From Gammaproteobacteria bacterium (GTDB taxonomy: Bacteria > Pseudomonadota > Gammaproteobacteria > Steroidobacterales > Steroidobacteraceae): a stretch of 64,000 nt of DNA. The notes under the pieces are model-generated. The model searched no databases, was not told the DNA's origin, and saw nothing but the letters and a program-made list of their open reading frames with translations. Shown in pieces: positions 1 through 8,749 of the stretch. The first letter of the stretch is position 1; each line of letters begins with the position of its first letter. The position numbers and the translations under genes are program-made. The stretch is taken from the NCBI GenBank assembly GCA_025359205.1, contig JANYHD010000009.1, positions 1 to 64,000 of the forward strand, given 5' to 3'.

Positions 1-21
1 GTAAGCGTTTGGTCACGGCCG
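1..21 (+). repeat. IS66 left terminal inverted repeat
   Basis: These 21 bases are the exact reverse complement of 2481-2501. The match stops at base 22, which fixes the repeat length. Confidence 0.95.
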
Positions 22-92
22 CATTCCCAACGGGGTACTGACGTGTAGATGATGCTTGCGCGGACGAGTGTAGGTGTCCGCGTGAGGTATAG

Positions 93-494
93 ATGGACAC
101 GTCCACTGTTGCGCAGCGTGTTGATACGTTGGGCCGGCGAGTTGCTCTGCGACGGCACCGATCTGTGGAGGAGAAGCGCCGGATCATCGCGGAGGCGCGC
201 TCGGCGGCGTCGGTGGCCGCGGTGGCGCGGCAGCACGGCATTAACGCCAACCTGATTTTTGCCTGGATGCGGCAGGAGGAGCAAGGCCAACTTCGTGCCC
301 GCACACGCAGGCCGTTGGCGCGACTGCTGTCGGTCAGGTTGCGAGCGGAGCCGGCCCCTGAGCCCGAGCCCGTGATGGCATTGGCCGAGACCGCTCGCGT
401 GGAGATATCCCTGGCCGATGGCGTCAGCGTACGTATTGTTGGCGACGTGCCCAGCGAACGCATCGAGCGCGTACTGCGACTCCTGCGCCGATGA
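93..494 (+). CDS. tnpA: IS66 accessory protein TnpA
   Basis: A 133-residue protein with an N-terminal helix-turn-helix (roughly residues 15-55) of the IS66 Orf1/TnpA type, seen in the stretch EEKRRIIAEA followed by VAAVARQHGINANLIFAWMR. The C-terminal half is proline- and arginine-rich, then ends in a short beta-rich segment. In IS66 elements this small protein is required for transposition together with TnpB and TnpC and probably binds DNA. Its stop codon overlaps the tnpB start (ATGA), so the two are translationally coupled. Confidence 0.9.
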   Translation: MDTSTVAQRVDTLGRRVALRRHRSVEEKRRIIAEARSAASVAAVARQHGINANLIFAWMRQEEQGQLRARTRRPLARLLSVRLRAEPAPEPEPVMALAETARVEISLADGVSVRIVGDVPSERIERVLRLLRR

Positions 495-838
495 TCGGGC
501 TGGCGCCTGGGGCGCGCGTGTGGCTCGCGGCTGGCGTGACCGACATGCGCAACGGCTTCGATGGCCTGGCGGCGATCGTCAAGACGACGCTGAGCGAGGA
601 TCCGTTCTCGGGCCACCTGTTTGTGTTCCGTGGCCGGCAGGGGGATCGGGTCAAGATCCTTTGGTATGACGGTGACGGGTTGTGTTTGTTTGCCAAGCGA
701 CTCGAGCGCGGCAAGTTCGTATGGCCGCGAGCCACCAGTGGCACGGTCTCGCTCTCGGCCGCGCAGCTGGCGATGCTGATCGAGGGGATCGACTGGCGGC
801 GCGTCGAGCGCACCCACAGACCCGAGCTCGTCGTGTAG
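491..838 (+). CDS. tnpB: IS66 accessory protein TnpB
   Basis: A 115-residue protein of the IS66 Orf2/TnpB family, recognised by its conserved core: GVTDMRNGFDGLAAIV near residues 16-31, then FVFRGRQGDRVKILWYDGDG and LFAKRLERGKFVWP. Full family length. It starts with ATG overlapping the tnpA stop by four bases and is followed after 63 bp by tnpC. Its biochemical role is not established, but it is needed for transposition in studied IS66 elements. Confidence 0.93.
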   Translation: MIGLAPGARVWLAAGVTDMRNGFDGLAAIVKTTLSEDPFSGHLFVFRGRQGDRVKILWYDGDGLCLFAKRLERGKFVWPRATSGTVSLSAAQLAMLIEGIDWRRVERTHRPELVV

Positions 839-901
839 CAAAGCACTTATTTCATAGCACTTGCGCGTGCAACGGGCGAGCGCGAGCGGTATAATGAGGG
901 C

Positions 902-2461
902 GTGCACAGCTATGCCCAGCTGCTCGAGGATAACCAGCGACTGAGCGCGTTGGTGCGCGAGCGCGAAGCGGCCATCGAGACGGTGCGCAGCGCACTGCGC
1001 AGCCGGGAGCTGGAGATCGAGCAACTCAAGCTCACCCTCGCCAAGCTCCGCCGCATGCAGTTTGGCCGCCGCTCCGAGCAGCTCGATGAGCGCATCAACC
1101 AGCTCGAGCTGTCCATCGAGGAGCTCGAGTCGAGCGTAGCGCAAGAGGCGCCGGCCGCCCAGACCGCGGAACGAGAGCGGGACAGGCCGGCGCGCAAGCC
1201 CCTGCCGCCCGAGCTCCCACGCGAGCCGATCGTGCATCCGGCCGCTCCCGCCGACTGTGCCTGTCCCGCCTGCGGCGGAGCCTTGCGCCCCCTGGGCGAG
1301 GATGTCGCCGAGATCCTTGAGTTCATCCCGGAGCACTTCAAGGTGATCCGGCATATACGGCCCAAGCTCTCGTGCGCACGCTGCGCCCAGATCGTGCAGG
1401 CACCAGCGCCCAGCCGACCGATCGCGCGCGGCATGGCCGGCCCCGGCCTGCTGGCTCATATCCTCATCTCCAAGTACTGCGATCACCTCCCGCTGTACCG
1501 CCAGAGCCAGATCTACGCACGTGAGGGAGTCGATCTGGATCGCTCGACACTGGCGGGCATGGTCGGTCAGTCGGCGGCCTTGTTGGCGCCGCTCGCCGAG
1601 GCGATCGGCCAACACGTGCGCGGCGCCGCCAAGATCCACGCCGATGACACGCCGATCCCAGTGCTCTCGCCCGGGAACGGCAAGACCAAGACCGGGCGGC
1701 TGTGGACTTACGTGCGTGACGATCGGCCCTGGGCCGATGTCGCTGCCCCAGCGGTCTGGTTCCGCTACTCGCCCGATCGCAAGGGCGAGCGACCGCTGGC
1801 GCATCTGCGTGATTACCACGGGATGCTGCAAGCCGACGGCTATGCGGGCTTCAATCGCTTGTACGAGACCGGGCGAGTTCAGGAAGTGGGTTGCTGGGCG
1901 CATGTGCGCCGACCGTTCTACGAGCTCGACGCCGTGGGCGACTCGCCCACCGCGCGCGAAGCGCTCGAGCGCATCCAGGCGCTGTTTGCCATCGAGGCCG
2001 AGATCCGCGGCCAGCCGGCCGCGGCGCGTCAAGCCATCCGCCAGGCGCGGGCCGGACCGCTGCTGGAAGATCTGCATCGCTGGTTCCACGCCACGCTGGC
2101 CAAGCTCTCGCGCAAGTCCCCGCTCGCGATTGCCATCCGCTACGCACTCACACGCTGGATCGCGCTGACGCGATACATCAACGACGGCCGACTGGAGCTG
2201 GAGAACAATGCCGCCGAGCGCGCGTTGCGCGCCGTCGCTCTCGGTCGCAAAAACTTCCTGTTCCTCGGCGCCGACACAGGCGGCGAACGGGCCGAGGTCA
2301 TCTACTCCCTGATCGGCACCGCCAAGCTCAGCGGCCTCAACCCCGAAGCCTATCTGCGCTACGTCCTCGAACGTATCGCCGATCATCCGATCAACCGCGT
2401 CGACGAACTGCTGCCGTGGAATGTGGCCGCCACACTTGCGCCCCGCCAGCTCGCCGCCTGA
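902..2461 (+). CDS. tnpC: IS66 transposase TnpC (DDE type)
   Basis: A 519-residue DDE transposase. It has an N-terminal leucine-zipper-like coiled coil (about residues 5-80), a zinc-binding region with CACPACGG and CARCAQ cysteine pairs (about 117-160), and a catalytic domain. Catalytic candidates are the acidic pair in HADDTPI (Asp248/249), Asp312 in ADGYAGF, and the glutamate in the ENNAAER motif (434-440). The C-terminal IS66 tail with GLNPEAYLRYVLERI is present. The start is GTG; no in-frame ATG exists near the coiled coil. The gene ends 19 bp before the right inverted repeat and shows no lesion. Confidence 0.95.
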   Translation: MHSYAQLLEDNQRLSALVREREAAIETVRSALRSRELEIEQLKLTLAKLRRMQFGRRSEQLDERINQLELSIEELESSVAQEAPAAQTAERERDRPARKPLPPELPREPIVHPAAPADCACPACGGALRPLGEDVAEILEFIPEHFKVIRHIRPKLSCARCAQIVQAPAPSRPIARGMAGPGLLAHILISKYCDHLPLYRQSQIYAREGVDLDRSTLAGMVGQSAALLAPLAEAIGQHVRGAAKIHADDTPIPVLSPGNGKTKTGRLWTYVRDDRPWADVAAPAVWFRYSPDRKGERPLAHLRDYHGMLQADGYAGFNRLYETGRVQEVGCWAHVRRPFYELDAVGDSPTAREALERIQALFAIEAEIRGQPAAARQAIRQARAGPLLEDLHRWFHATLAKLSRKSPLAIAIRYALTRWIALTRYINDGRLELENNAAERALRAVALGRKNFLFLGADTGGERAEVIYSLIGTAKLSGLNPEAYLRYVLERIADHPINRVDELLPWNVAATLAPRQLAA

Positions 2462-2480
2462 TCTGATCATCCCGTCAAGA

Positions 2481-2501
2481 CGGCCGTGACCAAACGCTTA
2501 C
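2481..2501 (-). repeat. IS66 right terminal inverted repeat
   Basis: Exact 21-bp reverse complement of 1-21. It marks the right end of the element. Confidence 0.95.
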
Positions 2502-2578
2502 GCCGGAGAAGCCCGATACCAGACACAATGGCGTCTGAAATGGCTGGCGCGTGGCGGTGGTCTTTCTAGGAGCGTCTG

Positions 2579-4396
2579 ATGAAGAGAAGGAACCTGCTGC
2601 ATACGATTGCCGCATTGCCATTTCTGTCCATTGGCTTCGCTTTTCTAGCCGCGTCCACGAGGCCCGCAAAGGCAAGCACACCGCGGGTAATTCGGCGCGC
2701 GAGACCTCCTGATCCGTCATGGCCCAGTGCGGCGAGTTGGGCAAAGCTGAGAGAGACTGTAGAAGGCAATCTGATCGAAGTGCGGGCGATGTTCGAATCG
2801 TGCGTAGCGGAACCCGATGGCGCTGCCTGTCGCGAAGCCACCAAGTACATCAAAAACCCGTACTGGCTCGGCGACCAGGCTGCCGGCACGCAGATTTCAG
2901 GTTTGCTCGATGGGTGGACGCCGGCACCGAGCGCATATGCGATCAAGGCGCGAAGCACTGCCGATGTCGTCGCGGGCGTCAACTTCGCCCGGGAAAACAA
3001 TCTGCGCCTCGTCGTTAAAGGAGGTGCGCACAGCTACAACGGCACGTCGAATTCCGCCGATTCGCTCCTCATTTGGACGCGTGCGATGAACAAGGTAACG
3101 CTGCACGATGCCTTCGTGGGGCAAGGCTGCGCGGGCCGCATCGCACCGGTTCCCGCGGTTAGCGCTGAAGCAGGCGCGATATGGATAGATCTCTATGATC
3201 CGGTAACTACGAAGGGCGGCCGGTACGTTCAAGGCGGCGGCTGTATGACGGTGGGCGTCGCCGGCCTGGTCCTCGGCGGCGGATTCGGCTCGTATTCGAA
3301 GCGCTTTGGCACTGCGGCAGCGGGATTGATTGAGGCGGAAATTGTCACTGCTGACGGCCGTGTACGTGTAGTAAATGAGTGTATGGAGTCCGACCTCTTT
3401 TGGGCTCTGAAGGGTGGCGGCGGCGGAACCTACGGCGTCGTGACGCGCCTGACTCTGCGAACGCACGAGCTCCCGAAGTATTTCGGGGGTGCCGGTGGAA
3501 AGATCAAGGCGCGTTCCGACGCGGCTTTCGCGCAGCTGATCGGGCGCTTCATCGCCTTCTACAGCGAAAAGCTGTTCAACCCGCATTGGGGAGAAACAGT
3601 CCACTTTCAGCCGGACAACACGCTTGAGTTCGATATGGCCTGCGAGGGACTCGACAGTGCACAGGTGGCTGAGAGCTGGCGACCGTTCTTTGATTGGGTG
3701 AAGGCACGGCCGCAGGATTTCACCGTGACATCCCCTTTGTGGTCAGACGCTCGTGACGCGCGAAGCCAGTGGGATCCTTCGAATGCCTGGTTCAAGCACG
3801 ACCCGCGCGATGGCGTTCCCAGGCACCATGTGTGGAATCGGGGCAATGAAGGCGAGTGCGGCGCTTACCTTTACGGCTACGATTCGCTTTGGCTGCCCGC
3901 ATCGTTGCTCGATAAGAGCCGCCAGCAGCAACTCACCGCGGCGCTGGTCGCTGCAAGTCGCCATGAAATGGTGCGCTTTCACATTGGCAAGGGGATGGCC
4001 GGCGCACCAGCCGAAGTGCTCACGGATGTGAGTCACACCGCCACCAATCCCGCGCTACTCGATGCCTTCACGCTAGCCATAGTCGCCGACGGTGATGAGA
4101 CGCCAGCATATCCCGGCTTCATACGGCCGCCAGTGGATATGGCCAGGGCACGGGACAGGGCTCGCGGGATCGGCATGGCTGCCGCGGAGCTACGCAAGAT
4201 TGCGCCTGATTCTGGCTCGTACGTCAACGAGGCCAATTTCTTCAACGCGTCGTGGCGGGAGGAGTTCTGGGGCAAGAACTATTCGAAGCTGTGGGCCATC
4301 AAGACGAAATACGATCCAGACGGGCTCTTCTTTGTCCATCACGGCGTCGGCAGCGAGGACTGGAGCGCCGACGGCTTTACGCGCCTCTCCCAGTAG
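2579..4396 (+). CDS. Secreted FAD-dependent oxidoreductase, berberine-bridge (BBE) family
   Basis: A 605-residue vanillyl-alcohol-oxidase-fold flavoprotein. A signal peptide with an RR pair near the start (residues 1-33) suggests export, possibly by Tat. The FAD-binding half contains KGGAHSY (His151) and GGGCMTVGVAG (Cys222), the two positions that in BBE enzymes bind FAD covalently, so bicovalent flavin is likely. LGGGFG and LKGGGGGTYGVVT are further FAD-contacting motifs. The C-terminal BBE segment is clear: YVNEANFFN, then KYDPDGLFF. The start is supported by AGGAG at 2568-2572. Family members oxidise alkaloids, sugars or other alcohols with oxygen; the substrate here cannot be inferred. 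The IS66 element lies just upstream. Confidence 0.85.
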   Translation: MKRRNLLHTIAALPFLSIGFAFLAASTRPAKASTPRVIRRARPPDPSWPSAASWAKLRETVEGNLIEVRAMFESCVAEPDGAACREATKYIKNPYWLGDQAAGTQISGLLDGWTPAPSAYAIKARSTADVVAGVNFARENNLRLVVKGGAHSYNGTSNSADSLLIWTRAMNKVTLHDAFVGQGCAGRIAPVPAVSAEAGAIWIDLYDPVTTKGGRYVQGGGCMTVGVAGLVLGGGFGSYSKRFGTAAAGLIEAEIVTADGRVRVVNECMESDLFWALKGGGGGTYGVVTRLTLRTHELPKYFGGAGGKIKARSDAAFAQLIGRFIAFYSEKLFNPHWGETVHFQPDNTLEFDMACEGLDSAQVAESWRPFFDWVKARPQDFTVTSPLWSDARDARSQWDPSNAWFKHDPRDGVPRHHVWNRGNEGECGAYLYGYDSLWLPASLLDKSRQQQLTAALVAASRHEMVRFHIGKGMAGAPAEVLTDVSHTATNPALLDAFTLAIVADGDETPAYPGFIRPPVDMARARDRARGIGMAAAELRKIAPDSGSYVNEANFFNASWREEFWGKNYSKLWAIKTKYDPDGLFFVHHGVGSEDWSADGFTRLSQ

Positions 4397-4524
4397 GGTT
4401 TCGGAGGATCTACTGGCAATGGACTTGCGCTGAAGCCGCGATTTCAAGTGTTCGATTCTGCCGGCCATCACATGAGCCAATGGGCCGGCAATCAACTCGG
4501 GCGACCCTTTGGTGTCCGGGGCCC

Positions 4525-4569
4525 TTGAAGATCCGCGTGTCAGTGGTTCAATTCCACCCCTGCCACCAT
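4525..4569 (+). repeat. tRNA-Phe 3'-half-like repeat, candidate attachment site (left copy)
   Basis: About 45 bp resembling the 3' half of tRNA-Phe: TTGAA as in the anticodon loop, then CGTGTC (variable loop), GGTTCAATTCC (T arm) and a final CCACCA. It matches 18460-18505 in the same orientation with about five substitutions and one indel. There is no D arm or 5' acceptor strand upstream, so it is not a tRNA gene. Integrating elements often leave such tRNA 3'-end copies at their borders. The intergenic span 4397-4653 holds nothing else I can recognise. Confidence 0.55.
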
Positions 4570-4653
4570 GCCAATCAATCAATTACAACTATCTACGGCC
4601 AATTGCCAATTCCTTAGTAAACGACCACGCATTCTTGAAGGGGTAACGAATTG

Positions 4654-5094
4654 TCACTTTAAAATGAGTTCGCGAATCAACTCCGTGCCCAAGACCTTTC
4701 TGTATTCATTTCGAAACGCACGGGCTTTGTTCTGAGCCTCGGTGCTCCCTATAACGCTTTTTGCGACGTCTTCCAGCTCGACACTCTTATCCAAGGCCGC
4801 CATGCCGTTCTTGAATGTAATCATAAGAATTACATTCGCCTGATCCGGCGTTTTTGGAGTAGCCCTGAAGGCCTTGTAGTCGACAATCAGTCCCGCCTTT
4901 TTCATGGCTTCCATGGTGGGTTTCCACGTTGAATTGAGCCAACCCACGTACTCTTCGAAATGTCCGTACTCAACATAGATGTAATCGGCCTCTGTGACCG
5001 GGCCGTCCGAGTACTGACGCACATCCTGGGCATCTGCACCAAGCGAAAGTGAGGACGCAGCGACAGCCATAGCTGAAATCAGTGTCTTGAACAT
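4654..5094 (-). CDS. Small secreted protein of unknown function
   Basis: A 146-residue protein with a clear signal peptide (MFKTLISAMAVAASSLSLGADA) and a mature part rich in charged and aromatic residues, including YIYVEYGHFEEYVGWLN and a C-terminal amphipathic helix. I place the start at the ATG preceded by GAGGTG, not at the TTG six codons upstream. I do not recognise the family; the size and alternating strand/helix pattern could fit a small alpha/beta-barrel fold, but that is a guess. It converges with the FAD oxidoreductase across the tRNA-like repeat and is just inside the candidate island. Confidence 0.7.
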   Translation of the reverse strand: MFKTLISAMAVAASSLSLGADAQDVRQYSDGPVTEADYIYVEYGHFEEYVGWLNSTWKPTMEAMKKAGLIVDYKAFRATPKTPDQANVILMITFKNGMAALDKSVELEDVAKSVIGSTEAQNKARAFRNEYRKVLGTELIRELILK

Positions 5095-5280
5095 TTTCAC
5101 CTCTTGCGACAATTCTCTACCGGGCCGCCACTCGGATTGACCGCGTCCAGTCCGAGCGTTTCCAACATATTTAGGCGAAAGTCACAATTACACAAGTTCA
5201 GTATTTGCACGATTACCCTGCACGCTCGGCACGATCTCGGTGCGCCCACAGTCAATGTGTAACAAGTGCGTCTACGAAAG

Positions 5281-6237
5281 CTATTTGGGACGTCGCGCCT
5301 TCCGCCGATTCACGGCGACACCCACTGAGGCCTTCCTTGCAGGCCTGCTGATCCCGGCTGCCTCAAACAGCTGTCGAAAGCCGTGTTCCAACAGTCCGAC
5401 GGCCTTTTCCAAGGCGCCAAGTTGCGCGACGCGCACCATTGCGACGCTCATTTGCAAATCAAAGGATGGCGGGTGCAACACTTCAACCGCGTCGCGAGAT
5501 TTCGTTCTGGCAAGAAAGCTCGCTGGCAGTAACCCCACTCCATATCCTGACTGCACGAACGCCAGTTGCAGGTGTATGTTGTGAATTTCAGCAGCGATCA
5601 TGGGTGTATAGCCGGCACGACTCATCTGATCGATGAGGTATGCCCGAAGGAAGCAACCCGGAGGATTGAGCACCCAAGGTGCTCGGCCCAGGCTTTTCCA
5701 ATCACCGGTGACGGTGCCGGCGGTGCCCTGAACGATCGCCGCGCGGTCTGTCGCGATAATTGTTGTCAGAAGTGGCGGCGGCGCAGTTCTGCCTACAGAC
5801 AGCAGCACAACAGCGACGTCGAGCTCGCCCGAGAGCAGTCGGTTGAACAGCTCACTCGTGATCTCGCTCAGCAGCCGTGGGCGGATCTTGGGGTATTTCT
5901 CCGTGAGCATCCGAATCGGCTCAGTCAGCGTCCCCTCGGCCAGGGGATGCGTGAACCCGATGCGCAACAAGCCGTGAGGTTCGGCGTCGCTCGACGTCAG
6001 TGACTTCAGCGTCTCTGTCCGCTGCAACAGGTCTCGCGCTTGTTCAAGTACCCTGGAGCCCAGCGAGTTCAGGCGCGGTGGCTTTATGGAGCGGTCCAGC
6101 AGCTCCGCACCCAGTGCAGCCTCCAGCCTTTGCACTTGGCGGGTAATCGCAGAGGGTGTCCGGAACAGACGTTTGGCTGCCCCGGCAATGGACCCGGCCT
6201 GGGCAAATTCTACGAGCGCGCGTAAATCATCGAGCAC
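5281..6237 (-). CDS. LysR-family transcriptional regulator
   Basis: A 318-residue regulator with an N-terminal winged helix-turn-helix (SIAGAAKRLFRTPSAITRQV, residues about 14-33) and a substrate-binding domain with GYGVGLLPASF near the C-terminus. The chosen start is GTG at 6237, because a perfect AGGAGG lies five bases upstream (6243-6248 on the plus strand); an ATG six codons further upstream has no such site. It is divergent from ridA and the TonB receptor, the classic LysR arrangement, and so probably controls them. The effector is unknown. The C-terminus carries a basic tail (NRRKARRPK). Confidence 0.9.
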   Translation of the reverse strand: MLDDLRALVEFAQAGSIAGAAKRLFRTPSAITRQVQRLEAALGAELLDRSIKPPRLNSLGSRVLEQARDLLQRTETLKSLTSSDAEPHGLLRIGFTHPLAEGTLTEPIRMLTEKYPKIRPRLLSEITSELFNRLLSGELDVAVVLLSVGRTAPPPLLTTIIATDRAAIVQGTAGTVTGDWKSLGRAPWVLNPPGCFLRAYLIDQMSRAGYTPMIAAEIHNIHLQLAFVQSGYGVGLLPASFLARTKSRDAVEVLHPPSFDLQMSVAMVRVAQLGALEKAVGLLEHGFRQLFEAAGISRPARKASVGVAVNRRKARRPK

Positions 6238-6411
6238 GGAAGCCTCCTGAATCACTCTTCAAAGCTCCTGCACACCATAGCAACATCGTGCCGAATCAGC
6301 ACCATCTTTGTGAGAATAATGAACTTGTGGAATCGTCTGGCCTCCGTTAAAAGTTTGCGACGTCGCGGGCATCAGCGCGCTATTCGCATCGCGTAACTAC
6401 AGGAGTGCTTC

Positions 6412-6792
6412 ATGAGCAAGACCGCAATTACCTCGCCTGAACTCGCGCCACCGGCCGGCCCGTTCTCCCAGGCAATCGAAGTCGGTGGCTTCCTCTACAT
6501 CAGCGGGCAAGTCGGCCAGGACCCGGCCACGGGAAAGGTGGTCGAAGGGGGCATTGTGGCGGAGACCGAGCGCGTCTTTCGGAACCTCTTGGCGGTTCTC
6601 AAGGCGGCCGACAGAAGTTTCGATCACGTTGCGCGCGCCGGTGTGTATCTCACCAATATGAATGACTTCGGCGCGATGAACGGCATCTACGCAAAGTATT
6701 TCAGTCAGCCCTTTCCCGCCCGCACGACGATTGCGGTGGCCGCGCTGCCGCTTGGCGCGAGCGTCGAGATCGATCTCGTCGTCAAGGCTTGA
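6412..6792 (+). CDS. RidA/YjgF-family reactive-enamine deaminase
   Basis: A 126-residue RidA-family protein. Recognisable features are the N-terminal GPFSQAIEVGGFLYISGQVG, the mid-region NLLAVLKAAD and the C-terminal FPARTTIAVAALP, which contains the arginine that binds the carboxylate of 2-aminoacrylate-type substrates in RidA. It typically hydrolyses reactive enamines formed by PLP enzymes or acts in catabolic pathways. AGGAG lies 11 bases upstream of the ATG. Four bases separate it from the TonB receptor gene, so the two form one transcript, linking this enzyme to uptake of a nitrogen-containing compound (inference). Confidence 0.92.
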   Translation: MSKTAITSPELAPPAGPFSQAIEVGGFLYISGQVGQDPATGKVVEGGIVAETERVFRNLLAVLKAADRSFDHVARAGVYLTNMNDFGAMNGIYAKYFSQPFPARTTIAVAALPLGASVEIDLVVKA

Positions 6793-6796
6793 GGCA

Positions 6797-8749
6797 ATGC
6801 CACCATTGTCGTCAAAGCTTCCCCGACTCGTACTGGCACTTGTTGCTCTCTTTCCGCTGGCACCCGCTCACGCGCAACATGCTTCGGACGATCCCGTGGG
6901 GACGGCCAGTGATGCCTTCGGACTGACGCTGGGTCTGGAGAAAATCGGTCTGTATAGTGCAGGGTTGATACGGGGCTTCAATCCACAGACTGCAGGCAAT
7001 GTCCGCATCGACGGACTATATTTTGATCAACAGGGCGCGCTGTCCAATCGAGTGGTGGAGGGCTCGACGATCCGAATTGGCGTGAGTGAAATCGGTTATG
7101 CCTTTCCGGCCCCGAGTGGCATTGTTGACTACGATCTACGACATACTGGCAACGGCACGCCAGGCGCCACGGTAGATGCAAGCGCGGGTCCCTTTCAAGC
7201 GAGGGGCTTGAGTGTCGACGGCAATTTGCCCCTGAACTCAAGTGGTCTCCGGCTCCCGATCGGCGCAAGCCTGCAAACCAGCACCAATACGGCTGCCGGA
7301 AGCCCCAACCCGGGTTACACATCCACAGTTGCCAACGTTGGAACAACGCCGGAATGGAAGCCCAATGACTGGATCACGGTACGCGGGATTCTCGACTGGA
7401 CCCAGACCACTCACGCCAAGACACTGCCGTTTGTCTTTACCGCGGGCGACTATTTGCCTCCGGATATACCCCGTGGCTACTACGGGCAAAATTGGGCCGA
7501 GGGGCGAAGTCTCGCCGAGAACTACGGCGGGATTGTCGCGGCCCGGCTGGACACGCACTGGTCGTTGACAGCTGGAGTATTTCGTTCCAAAGCGGATGCG
7601 CCGGTCAGTTACGACGATCTTTATCTCAATACGTTGCCGAACGGGGAAGCTGAGCAGTTTGTTGTTGGTAACCCGGATCAAAGTACGTCCTCGACGTCCG
7701 GTGAAGTGCGCCTCACTGGTCGCTTCGGCACCGGCGCCTGGCGACGCGAACTTGTATTCATCGCCCGCGGTCGCGACACATTGGCGCTGTACGGCGGATC
7801 CGATGTCGTCGATGTCGGTCCGGCCGTCATTGATCAAGGCGTCCAGGTAGCCGAGCCCTCGTTCACTTATTCGACACGCACCCAAGACCGCACGGAACTC
7901 TGGAGCGCCGGAATCGCCTACCGCGCCCAATGGCAAGGACACGGAGATTTCGAGTTCGGCGTTCAACAGGAAAGTTATCAAAAGAAGGTGACCTCCCCGG
8001 GCCTGCCTCTCGCGCAGCGGTCAGATCACCCGCTGCGCGTCTACGGAAACGGAGCGCTGGCGCTTGGTGAACGCGTAACGGGATACGCAGGGTACACCCA
8101 AGGCCTCGAAGACTCCGGCGCGGTGCCCAGCGTGGCCGCCAACCGAGGAACGATTCTTCCGGATGCGAGAACCTGGCAGGGGGATGCAGGCTTTCGATTT
8201 CTGCTGACCTCCAAACTCAAATTGATCGCAGGAGTGTTCGAAATTGAAAAGCCGTATTTCAATTTCGACTCGAACAATGTGGATCGCCAGCTCGGCGTTC
8301 AACGTGCGCGTGGCGTCGAACTATCACTTTCAGGGGAGGCTGCCCCCCATCTCGATGTTGCCGTGGGCACTTTACTTGGGAGCGTTAACATCATTGGCTC
8401 CAATCTCGCCTCAGAGGGCGTCGGAACGACGGCGTTCGGACAACCCCACGTCCAGGCGGCACTGAATGTTGACTATAAGTTCTCACGGTGGCCGGGGCTC
8501 TCCGCCGACATCAGAGTCGTACATTTCGGTACATCACCAGCCAGCGTCGACAATGTTGCGGAACTTCCTGCGCAAACAGTGCTCAGCGCCGGTGGCCGAT
8601 ACCAATTCAAGCTATCTGGCGCTCCGGCAGTGCTACGTTTGCAGGTACGCAATGCCACGAAGTTCTACACCTGGAATATGGGTTACAGCCCCGGCTTCTC
8701 TCAATTTCTCCCGCGCGCCTATTTCGGCTATGTGACGGTGGATATTTAA
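6797..8749 (+). CDS. TonB-dependent outer-membrane receptor
   Basis: A 650-residue receptor with a signal peptide ending AHAQ, a plug domain beginning DAFGLTLGLEKIGLYS and continuing through AGNVRIDGLYFDQQG and YAFPAPSGIVDYDLR, then a beta-barrel ending in an aromatic residue-rich strand (YFGYVTVDI). No N-terminal signalling domain is present. The start with GAGG four bases after the ridA stop is preferred to an in-frame ATG inside ridA. It is clearly paralogous to the receptor at 44953-46815, and is the longer, apparently intact copy. The ligand is unknown; linkage to RidA and LysR suggests an amino-acid-derived or similar compound. Confidence 0.9.
   Translation: MPPLSSKLPRLVLALVALFPLAPAHAQHASDDPVGTASDAFGLTLGLEKIGLYSAGLIRGFNPQTAGNVRIDGLYFDQQGALSNRVVEGSTIRIGVSEIGYAFPAPSGIVDYDLRHTGNGTPGATVDASAGPFQARGLSVDGNLPLNSSGLRLPIGASLQTSTNTAAGSPNPGYTSTVANVGTTPEWKPNDWITVRGILDWTQTTHAKTLPFVFTAGDYLPPDIPRGYYGQNWAEGRSLAENYGGIVAARLDTHWSLTAGVFRSKADAPVSYDDLYLNTLPNGEAEQFVVGNPDQSTSSTSGEVRLTGRFGTGAWRRELVFIARGRDTLALYGGSDVVDVGPAVIDQGVQVAEPSFTYSTRTQDRTELWSAGIAYRAQWQGHGDFEFGVQQESYQKKVTSPGLPLAQRSDHPLRVYGNGALALGERVTGYAGYTQGLEDSGAVPSVAANRGTILPDARTWQGDAGFRFLLTSKLKLIAGVFEIEKPYFNFDSNNVDRQLGVQRARGVELSLSGEAAPHLDVAVGTLLGSVNIIGSNLASEGVGTTAFGQPHVQAALNVDYKFSRWPGLSADIRVVHFGTSPASVDNVAELPAQTVLSAGGRYQFKLSGAPAVLRLQVRNATKFYTWNMGYSPGFSQFLPRAYFGYVTVDI

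Larger units (their letters stand above)
1..2501 (+). mobile_element. Complete IS66-family insertion sequence
   Basis: A 2501-bp element bounded by perfect 21-bp inverted repeats beginning GTAAGCGTTTGG, enclosing the three genes typical of IS66 elements in the order tnpA, tnpB, tnpC on one strand. The GTAA terminal start and the three-gene layout are characteristic of the family. All three frames are intact, so the element looks potentially active. It begins at the first base of the window, so the left flank and the 8-bp target duplication usual for the family cannot be checked; the eight bases after the right end are GCCGGAGA. It lies 77 bp upstream of the FAD oxidoreductase start and may have replaced that gene's native promoter. 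Confidence 0.95.
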
